Source: Marinilabiliales bacterium
GTDB taxonomy: Bacteria > Bacteroidota > Bacteroidia > Bacteroidales > F082
Direction of reading: 5' to 3'
Length of the DNA: 9,156 nucleotides
NCBI GenBank assembly: GCA_002869465.1
Contig: PKSW01000359.1
Location: forward strand, 1-9,156
Shown piece by piece: positions 1 to 5,264 of this stretch. The notes beneath the pieces were generated by a model, which worked only from the letters and a program-made list of their open reading frames with translations, had not been told where the DNA came from and made no database searches. A program made the translations under genes and the position numbers. Positions within the stretch are counted from its first letter, which is position 1. Each line of letters starts with the position of its first letter.

Positions 1-617
1 ATTTCGACTTCCAGACTTGTAATCCTGTCGAGAAGATTAAGAATGGCCACACTTTTTTGATCAATTATAGTCTTGGTTGTGTCAATTATCATTTTATTCT
101 CCACAAAATGTTTGTGCACAGCTTTTGCTAATTCATCTCCCTGAATTAACTCATCCGTCTTCTCCCATAACTCAAGCTCATTTTTAAGATATAAATGGCT
201 TTCATTTAACTCTTGAAACACCTGTGCTAAATTTGATTGCTGCCCTTTAACAGTTTTTAGGTTTTGTTCCCAATAATTTAATTTACTATTCAAATTGCGG
301 ACACTCAGGGTTGTCATATTCACATAGGTTTCACGTTCTAGTAGTGAATCCATATAATGTATTATTTCACTATTATTCAGTTTCAAGCTATTTAATTTTT
401 CATTTTCAATTGCTTGATTAACTATTTCTTTCGTAGCAAGTGTTAGTTCAGCAGATTTACGTGAAATTTCTGAAAGATCAATTGTTTTAGGGTCTAACAA
501 GGTGGTGTCTTTTGCAGCTAAATTAATTTCCTGACTAATAGATTTATATGGAATTGCAATTAGTATAATAACTGCAGCAAATAAAACCTTTGCACTTAAG
601 TCCATTAATTTCTTCAT
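1..617 (-). CDS. Partial secreted or membrane protein, possibly N-terminus of an MscS-type channel
   Basis: The minus strand is open from an ATG at 617 to the window edge: 205 codons with no stop, so the C-terminus is missing. The start is supported by an N-terminal signal or membrane segment: a basic MKK beginning, a hydrophobic stretch at about residues 9-23, and a likely end near residue 29 (SISQ). Residues 45-205 are rich in Glu, Lys, Asn and Leu with almost no Gly or Pro, so they should be mostly helical and perhaps coiled-coil. Long helical periplasmic N-terminal regions of this kind precede the channel domain in large Bacteroidota mechanosensitive (MscS) proteins, and the last visible stretch (SVAILNLLDRITSLEVE) resembles the end of such a region. 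That identity is a guess, because the diagnostic channel domain lies outside the window. A signal-bearing coiled-coil protein of unknown function is equally possible. A promoter-like element lies 27 bases upstream. Confidence 0.6.
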   Translation of the reverse strand, partial: MKKLMDLSAKVLFAAVIILIAIPYKSISQEINLAAKDTTLLDPKTIDLSEISRKSAELTLATKEIVNQAIENEKLNSLKLNNSEIIHYMDSLLERETYVNMTTLSVRNLNSKLNYWEQNLKTVKGQQSNLAQVFQELNESHLYLKNELELWEKTDELIQGDELAKAVHKHFVENKMIIDTTKTIIDQKSVAILNLLDRITSLEVE

Positions 618-643
618 AAGTTTGAATTTGGATAAAAGAAAAG

Positions 644-675
644 CAAAAATAATTAAAGTTCGATGTGGATAGAAA
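644..675 (-). promoter_or_regulatory. Candidate Bacteroidota promoter for the leftmost gene
   Basis: On the minus strand, 644-651 reads TATTTTTG, a full match to the Bacteroidota -7 consensus TAnnTTTG. Twenty bases further upstream (672-675) is TTTC, one mismatch from the -33 element TTTG. Transcription would start near 637, leaving a leader of about 20 bases before the ATG at 617. The region is AT-rich, so chance matches are possible. Confidence 0.4.
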
Positions 676-725
676 TTTAGTAGCTAAAGTGCAATCGCTG
701 TTTAGATGAATTTATTTATGGAACT

Positions 726-881
726 TTACCACTTGGCTTTGAATCCTTTTTTGTAAACATGCAGAACCATGGTATGTGATGCAGTTTTTTTCTTTCCCTT
801 ACCACAAATCAGGGCTTTGTTTTCAGGTTCTTTTTCTATTGCTTCAACTGTTGGTAGATTACTCCGGCATCGGCCATACAT
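726..881 (-). CDS. Possible small basic protein, 51 aa, unrecognised
   Basis: A minus-strand ORF runs from ATG at 881 to TAA at 726-728, with an in-frame TAA seven codons upstream of the ATG. The product would be 51 residues. The N-terminal half is mixed (ends ..PTVEAIEKEPENKAL), and the C-terminal half is strongly basic, beginning ICGKGKKKTASHT and ending KKGFKAKW. I do not recognise a family. The argument that it may be real is its resemblance to a second short ORF at 2357-2431: both contain GK, KKT, SHT, a later His and a basic-aromatic-basic-Ala tail in the same order, with conservative K/R and F/Y exchanges. No convincing ribosome binding site or promoter was seen, so it may instead be a decayed gene or a chance ORF. 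Confidence 0.35.
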   Translation of the reverse strand: MYGRCRSNLPTVEAIEKEPENKALICGKGKKKTASHTMVLHVYKKGFKAKW

Positions 882-983
882 GAGCTGCCGTATTTGTTAA
901 AGCTATCAGCTAGTATATTTCGAGATTAACATAAATCAAGAAAAAGTCATCATTTATTAAAGAGATAGGACTCTATGTGAAAA

Positions 984-2183
984 CTATTTTTTATTCAACA
1001 ACTTGATGAATGGATTTGCTGTAAATCCATGCAAGACTACACTTAGCAGGATAACACAAACGGTGGTGATAATGATTGTGTCCAGGTGTAGCAATTGCAC
1101 ATCAAGAACGATAATGGCAAAAACAATGGTAGCAAGTCCACGTGGCCCGAACCAACCAATGAACAATTTGTCTTTAACCGGAATGCCTGTTTTGATCAAT
1201 GAAAGATAAACTGGAATAATTCGAAGAACAGTTAAGCTCAACAGGGCATAAAGGGCCACCTCCCATGTAAATTCCTGATGAAAGGTATTGACGACAAATG
1301 CACCAAAAATAAACCAGATACCCAGGCTCATCATATCACCTGCCCCCTCTGCGGATTCAACTGCGATATTGCTTAGTTTATATTTTTGGTTAAGTGTCCC
1401 ATAAAGAAACCCTCCGGCAAAACAGGCAATAAACCCGCTTCCTCCTGCCAGTTGAGCAGCCGTAAAACAACTAAATGAAAGGGCAATAATGAGGATTGGT
1501 TTCCACGATTCAGATATCCATTTATGAGCATTGGATAAATGGGCAATAAAAGCTATGGTAGCAGTAACGGCCAGACCAGCTAATAATCCAATACCAATTA
1601 CTTTAATAAAGAGCATTACACCATACAATGTATCAAGACCGCTACCTGATTGGCTTGCAGTAAAAAATGCGATAAATAAAAATAAAATCGGCACACTGAT
1701 GCCATCGTTCAAGCCGCTTTCAACATTGAGTGCTTCCCTAATTTTCACAGGAACAACCTTATTTGTTACCACTGCTTTGCCAAGTGCAGCATCAGTAGGG
1801 GCCAGCATAGTGGCCAGGATGCCGATTTCCATCCATGAGAAGCCTTTAAAGATCAAAAAGCCGGCAATCATACCAAAAACAATAGTTAATGGCAATCCGA
1901 TAAACAACAAACGTATCGGCAAGCTGGCATTTTTTTTCAATACATTTAAATTACTTTTTGATGCATCGGTAAACAATACCAGAGCGAGAGCAAGTTCAGC
2001 AACTAAACGGTATTCCTCAGTTTTCAAACCGCTTTGAAACAAGTTAAGGAAAGGTGGCCCAAACACTATACCGACAATAAGTGCCAACACCGGCCCACTG
2101 ATTACAGTTTTGTCAATCCGCGATGCGAACAAGCCATAAAGTAGAATGAAAAATGAAAAGATTAACAGATTCTGATAAAACAT
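984..2183 (-). CDS. Cation:proton antiporter, CPA1 family
   Basis: The protein is 399 residues and very hydrophobic, with about 11-12 predicted membrane helices, the usual size for a bacterial CPA1 antiporter core without a C-terminal regulatory domain. Two motifs mark the ion-binding region: LAPTDAA at about residues 127-133 (Thr130-Asp131), forming the unwound helix crossing, and ESGLND at 155-160, whose Asn159-Asp160 pair is the cation/proton site typical of electroneutral CPA1 members. Downstream, GWFGPRGLA (343-351) is the conserved late-helix motif with Arg348. It should sit in the cytoplasmic membrane and exchange protons for Na+ or K+; the ion cannot be decided from sequence alone. 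The ATG at 2183 has no clear Shine-Dalgarno sequence. It lies 303 bases downstream of the SDR gene stop and is probably a separate transcription unit. A direct repeat sits just upstream of the start. Confidence 0.88.
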   Translation of the reverse strand: MFYQNLLIFSFFILLYGLFASRIDKTVISGPVLALIVGIVFGPPFLNLFQSGLKTEEYRLVAELALALVLFTDASKSNLNVLKKNASLPIRLLFIGLPLTIVFGMIAGFLIFKGFSWMEIGILATMLAPTDAALGKAVVTNKVVPVKIREALNVESGLNDGISVPILFLFIAFFTASQSGSGLDTLYGVMLFIKVIGIGLLAGLAVTATIAFIAHLSNAHKWISESWKPILIIALSFSCFTAAQLAGGSGFIACFAGGFLYGTLNQKYKLSNIAVESAEGAGDMMSLGIWFIFGAFVVNTFHQEFTWEVALYALLSLTVLRIIPVYLSLIKTGIPVKDKLFIGWFGPRGLATIVFAIIVLDVQLLHLDTIIITTVCVILLSVVLHGFTANPFIKLLNKK

Positions 2184-2203
2184 AATTTTACGAATTAAAT
2201 GAA

Positions 2204-2256
2204 GATTCGTTTTACTTCAACAAATTTCGTTATTTGAATGGATTATTTTACTTCAA
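2204..2256. repeat. Short direct repeat upstream of the antiporter start
   Basis: The 11-base word TTTTACTTCAA occurs at 2210-2220 and again at 2246-2256, 36 bases apart. In both copies it is preceded by GATT and one or two further bases (2204-2220 and 2241-2256). The copies lie 27 to 73 bases upstream of the antiporter ATG, so they could be a paired regulator site. This is inference from position only, and chance in AT-rich DNA is possible. Confidence 0.35.
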
Positions 2257-2356
2257 TTCAAAATTGCCCGGTTAATTTGTATTCAATATTAAAAATTCTA
2301 GACTCCAAACTTCCAGATCGTAGATATGATAGCAGTTGAAAATTAATGTAACTCTA

Positions 2357-2431
2357 CTAACTTGCTCTGTATCTTCTTGTGTCAGCATGCACATCCCAGG
2401 TATGTGAAAGTGTTTTTTTGTATTTTCCCAT
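2357..2431 (-). CDS. Possible very small basic protein, 24 aa, or remnant
   Basis: A minus-strand ORF from ATG at 2431 to TAG at 2357-2359 encodes 24 residues, beginning MGKYKKTLSHT and ending RRYRAS. It lines up with the C-terminal half of the ORF at 726-881: GK, KKT, SHT, a shared His four residues later, then a basic run with an aromatic residue and Ala. The resemblance extends in frame just upstream of the ATG, where Cys codons occur as in the longer ORF. It could therefore be a truncated paralogue, and the frame stays open upstream to just past the SDR stop codon. No known family is recognised. Its short length and lack of a ribosome binding site keep confidence low. Confidence 0.25.
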   Translation of the reverse strand: MGKYKKTLSHTWDVHADTRRYRAS

Positions 2432-2486
2432 GCACAAGCACTTACTTAACGAAAGTTCATATGCAAGAACTAAATGAATATTGAAA

Positions 2487-3290
2487 TTATCTCAAACTTC
2501 TTTTTATCAAATAGTTCTTAAGCGTATAGGGCATTGCAGAAAGGATTGTAACCAATGGATTATGATTAATGCTGTAAATCGCTTTCGGATTTTTTTTAAT
2601 GCCTGCTTTGAGCACTAATTGGGCAACTTTTTCGGGTCTTGAGATTTTAGCAATATAAGTAGGAACAGCTTTCACAAACGTATCGAATTCATTTTTATAC
2701 AATCCCTGATAATTTTCTGATTTAAACTGCAGGGTGTCAATTAAAATTTGGGTCTGTAACGCCCCTGGTCGAATCAGGATGCATTTGATTCCTTTTAATA
2801 AAAGTTCGACTTTTATCGCATCATAAAGTGATTCCATCGCCTGTTTGGAAACGGCATATGGTTGAAAAGGTGCAGGAACCTTATAACTTTCGCTACTGAT
2901 AACGATCAGCCTGCCTTTGGACTGAACTAGAAGAGGCAGAAAATATTTGGTAAGGTTAGCCAGTCCCAGAAAATTTACGTCCATGATTTGTTTTAGTTCA
3001 TCCGAACCGGCTTCTGACACAGGGTAAAAATCAAATACACCCGCATTGCTAATTAAGACATCAAGTCGGCCAAACTTTTCCTGAACAAAAGAAGCACATT
3101 GTCTCATATCATTTTCTGAAGTAACGTCGAGTTTATATGTTGTAAGATACTCTAGATCTTTATTTCCAGAAAATATTATTTCAGAAATATCCGTTGCAAC
3201 TACTTTAAAGCCCTCGTTTAAATATTCTTTCGCTATAGATAATCCTAAACCTCTTCCAGCGCCTGTAATAAGAACAACTTTTTTATCCAT
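2487..3290 (-). CDS. Short-chain dehydrogenase/reductase (classical SDR)
   Basis: The 267-residue protein has every landmark of a classical SDR oxidoreductase: the nucleotide-binding TGAGRGLG at residues 9-16, Asp34 at the end of strand beta-2 (which favours NAD(H) over NADP(H)), LDV at 54-56, NAG at 82-84, and the catalytic Asn106, Ser132, Tyr145 and Lys149 set (YAVSK), followed by RPG at 174-176. It is a soluble, probably cytoplasmic enzyme that oxidises or reduces an alcohol/carbonyl pair. The substrate cannot be read from the sequence. The basic, Leu/Tyr-containing C-terminus (KNYLIKRSLR) might touch the membrane. The gene is transcribed divergently from the cytochrome operon across a 119-base gap, with its own promoter-like element, and nothing ties it functionally to the respiratory genes. 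The ATG at 3290 is placed normally, seven residues before the first motif. Confidence 0.9.
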   Translation of the reverse strand: MDKKVVLITGAGRGLGLSIAKEYLNEGFKVVATDISEIIFSGNKDLEYLTTYKLDVTSENDMRQCASFVQEKFGRLDVLISNAGVFDFYPVSEAGSDELKQIMDVNFLGLANLTKYFLPLLVQSKGRLIVISSESYKVPAPFQPYAVSKQAMESLYDAIKVELLLKGIKCILIRPGALQTQILIDTLQFKSENYQGLYKNEFDTFVKAVPTYIAKISRPEKVAQLVLKAGIKKNPKAIYSINHNPLVTILSAMPYTLKNYLIKRSLR

Positions 3291-3327
3291 TTAACTATTT
3301 TAAGACATGGCTAATTTGTTTTCAAGG

Positions 3328-3335
3328 CAAATATA
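3328..3335 (-). promoter_or_regulatory. Candidate -7 promoter element of the SDR gene
   Basis: The minus strand reads TATATTTG, a full match to the Bacteroidota -7 consensus TAnnTTTG. It would give a start near 3320 and a leader of about 30 bases before the ATG at 3290. No good -33 TTTG lies at the usual distance; the nearest one is about 25 bases upstream. Confidence 0.4.
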
Positions 3336-3377
3336 CCTGATTCAGTCTAACTTAAAAATGCAAATAGATCTTACAGT

Positions 3378-3412
3378 TTTGTATATTAAATAAGATAAAT
3401 TGGCTAATTTTG
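3378..3412 (+). promoter_or_regulatory. Weak candidate promoter for the cytochrome operon
   Basis: TTTG at 3378-3381 and TAATTTTG at 3405-3412 match the Bacteroidota -33 and TAnnTTTG -7 patterns, but the 23-base spacer is a little long. The -7 element overlaps the TTG at 3410-3412 that would be the upstream start of cytochrome b. If it is used, translation would have to begin further downstream, for example at TTG 3431. Confidence 0.25.
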
Positions 3413-4732
3413 AATTCTATTTATTTAAGATTGAATACAGACCAAAAGCCCAATGCTGTTAAGAAGAAAAGAGCACGAAATCTTGTTCTTCACCTTCATC
3501 CTGTGAAGCTCAGAAAAGATGCCATAAGGTTTCAATTAACTTTTGGATTGGGAGGCATGTCAGCACTTCTTTTTTTATTGCAGGTGTTAACAGGTATTTT
3601 GCTACGATTCGCTTATGTGGCTAGTCCTGCTGAAGCATATGATTCCATCCTTGCTATTGAAAATGATATTTTTTTCGGCCAATTTGTTAGAAATATCCAT
3701 CACTGGAGTGGCATTCTGTTTGTGATCATCACCTTTCTTCACCTAATCAGAACTTTTTATACAGGGGCCTTTTATTTCAAACGCAGATGGAATTGGATCA
3801 TTGGCGTTATCTTAATGATTTTGGTAGTGTTTTCAAATTTTACGGGATACCTCTTGCCTTGGGATCAATTGGCCTACTGGGCCATCACGGTAAGCACCAG
3901 TATGTTGCAATATGTACCTCTGGCCGGAAACTGGCTGGTTGAATTCGTAAGGGGTGGGATGGATGTCAATTCATCTACTTTACTTATTTTCTATAACTTC
4001 CATACAGCGATTCTGCCCGTAACTATTGTCATCCTGATGGTATTTCATTTCTGGAGGGTTCGCAAAGCAGGTGGTGTAGTTGCATCCGAAAAAGCCAGCC
4101 AGGAGATGGTACCTTCCGATCCTGATCTGGTATTGAAAGAATTGGTAACCGGCCTTGTATTGCTGGCAACCATCTTTTTGATTAGTGTATTTTTTAATGC
4201 ACCATTGTTGGAAAGGGCAGACCCGGCATTTAGTCCGAACCCTGCCAAAGCACCCTGGTATTTTATGGGTATACAAGAGTTACTGATGCATTTTCATCCA
4301 TTTGTTTCAGCGATATTGATCCCTTTACTATTTGTGCTTGGATTGATATGGTTGCCATTTTTGCGATTTGATAAACAATATGAAGGAGTTTGGTTTTTCA
4401 ATGAAAAGGGTAAGAAACTCGCCACGTTGGCCACCATAATTTCATTGTGTACAGTTACAATTGCAATTTTGATCAGTGATTTTTTAATCAATTTTGAAGG
4501 ATGGTTGCCCTCAATACCTTTGATCATAAGTTCTGGTCTGATCCCATTTACTCTGGTAGCAACATTTTTTCTCATCCTGATGTATTTTATAAAAAAAGTG
4601 TATCGAACTGATATGAGTGAATTGATTTTATTCCTGATGACCTTTATCGTTGTTGCATACATAGTATTTTCAATTACGGCGATTTTCTTCAGGGGACCCG
4701 GTATGCAGCTAATGTGGCCATGGAATATTTAA
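3410..4732 (+). CDS. Fused cytochrome b (b6 plus subunit IV-like) of a Rieske/cytochrome b complex
   Basis: This membrane subunit would carry two b haems and oxidise quinol, probably menaquinol. Expected haem ligands are His97 and His111 (IHHWSG.. and FLHL) and His198 and His213 (NFHTA.. and VFHFW). The 15-residue spacing of the second pair is the cytochrome b6 pattern; bc1-type proteins have 14. The Cys that holds the extra haem c in plastid b6 is replaced by Gly (FGLGG, about residue 46). The quinol-site PEWY motif reads APWY at 281-284, followed by FMGIQELL. About nine helices are visible, including extra C-terminal ones beyond subunit IV. No ATG precedes the first conserved helix (the first Met is residue 50), so the start is TTG at 3410 or TTG at 3431; an in-frame TAG lies at 3365-3367. 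The gene ends 28 bases before the Rieske gene. Confidence 0.92.
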   Translation: MNSIYLRLNTDQKPNAVKKKRARNLVLHLHPVKLRKDAIRFQLTFGLGGMSALLFLLQVLTGILLRFAYVASPAEAYDSILAIENDIFFGQFVRNIHHWSGILFVIITFLHLIRTFYTGAFYFKRRWNWIIGVILMILVVFSNFTGYLLPWDQLAYWAITVSTSMLQYVPLAGNWLVEFVRGGMDVNSSTLLIFYNFHTAILPVTIVILMVFHFWRVRKAGGVVASEKASQEMVPSDPDLVLKELVTGLVLLATIFLISVFFNAPLLERADPAFSPNPAKAPWYFMGIQELLMHFHPFVSAILIPLLFVLGLIWLPFLRFDKQYEGVWFFNEKGKKLATLATIISLCTVTIAILISDFLINFEGWLPSIPLIISSGLIPFTLVATFFLILMYFIKKVYRTDMSELILFLMTFIVVAYIVFSITAIFFRGPGMQLMWPWNI

Positions 4733-4760
4733 AAAGAATATTTGAAAAATAAATAGAGAA

Positions 4761-5252
4761 TTGAAAGAGCAAAAAGAACATATAAACCGAAGGTCTTTCA
4801 TAAAACGTGCCTGGGCATGGTTGGGAGCGATTGCTTTTGTTGAATTGATGGCTATTACATTCAATATGTTTTCGCCGGGAAAAAGGAAAAATGCAGCCAA
4901 TTCATCTTTTATAAAAACAGCCGGGCTCGTTGATGACATAGTGCCCGGAACCGTGCTGCCTTTTAAAAATGGACAGTTTTACCTTGCCAGGTATGCTGAT
5001 GGTGGCTTTTTAGCATTGTCACTTATTTGCACGCACCTGGGATGCTCTATTAGTTGGGACGGCCAAAAGGAACAATTCGTTTGTCCATGCCATGCATCTG
5101 TATTCGATGACAAAGGCAATGTGTTGAGTCCGCCGGCACCCCGTGCACTGGATGCTTACAAAGTTATTATTGAAGATGGCGTCGTAATGGTAGATACAAG
5201 TCATAAGATCAGGAGGAAACGATTTGAAAAGTCGGATTTGGTATATGCGTAA
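4761..5252 (+). CDS. Rieske 2Fe-2S protein of the cytochrome b complex
   Basis: The 163-residue protein begins with a twin-arginine-type signal anchor: NRRSFIKR at residues 9-16 followed by a hydrophobic helix at about 18-37. It should be exported folded by the Tat system and stay anchored to the membrane. The cluster-binding motifs are complete: CTHLGC (Cys90, His92, Cys95) and CPCH (Cys108, Cys110, His111), with Cys95 and Cys108 forming the usual stabilising disulfide. HASVFD follows where HGSxFD is common. It passes electrons from quinol at cytochrome b to the c-type subunit. The start is TTG at 4761; the frame is closed by TGA at 4743-4745 and offers no ATG before the Arg pair. It follows cytochrome b, whereas in most bc operons the Rieske gene comes first, and it lies 12 bases from and in the same frame as the cytochrome c gene. 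Confidence 0.92.
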   Translation: MKEQKEHINRRSFIKRAWAWLGAIAFVELMAITFNMFSPGKRKNAANSSFIKTAGLVDDIVPGTVLPFKNGQFYLARYADGGFLALSLICTHLGCSISWDGQKEQFVCPCHASVFDDKGNVLSPPAPRALDAYKVIIEDGVVMVDTSHKIRRKRFEKSDLVYA

Positions 5253-5255
5253 AAA

Positions 5256-5263
5256 AGGCAGGA
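5256..5263 (+). promoter_or_regulatory. Purine-rich ribosome binding site supporting a TTG start
   Basis: AGGCAGGA sits directly before the TTG at 5265-5267. Its first AGG is six bases from the start codon, a workable Shine-Dalgarno distance. This is the best ribosome-binding-like sequence in the operon and supports TTG as the true start of the octahaem gene, which has no ATG before its membrane segment. Confidence 0.35.
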
Positions 5264-5264
5264 T

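Larger units (their letters stand above)
618..983. other. 366-base intergenic stretch
   Basis: This gap separates the antiporter gene from the leftmost gene, both on the minus strand. It holds the candidate promoter at 644-675 and a 51-codon minus-strand ORF at 726-881. No strong hairpin followed by a T-run was found after the antiporter stop, so no terminator is called. Bases 882-983 show nothing recognisable. Confidence 0.6.
2184..2486. other. 303-base intergenic stretch
   Basis: The gap between the antiporter start and the SDR stop. It contains a direct repeat close to the antiporter start (2204-2256) and a 24-codon minus-strand ORF (2357-2431) related to the ORF at 726-881. No clear terminator for the SDR gene and no consensus promoter for the antiporter were found. 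Confidence 0.6.

Noticed and set aside
1531..2037. Plus-strand ORF of 168 codons opposite the antiporter gene
   Set aside because: It is antisense to a clear CPA1 antiporter whose membrane helices and motifs are intact; its composition follows from the complement of hydrophobic codons and it shows no domain.
2282..2485. Nine-base inverted repeat (TTCAATATT at 2282-2290, AATATTGAA at 2477-2485) flanking the 24-codon ORF, considered as ends of a tiny mobile element
   Set aside because: Short, AT-rich words like this are expected by chance, and no target duplication or transposase was found.
4294..4662. Minus-strand ORF of 122 codons opposite cytochrome b
   Set aside because: It lies entirely inside the cytochrome b gene, on the other strand, with no motif, promoter or neighbour to support it.
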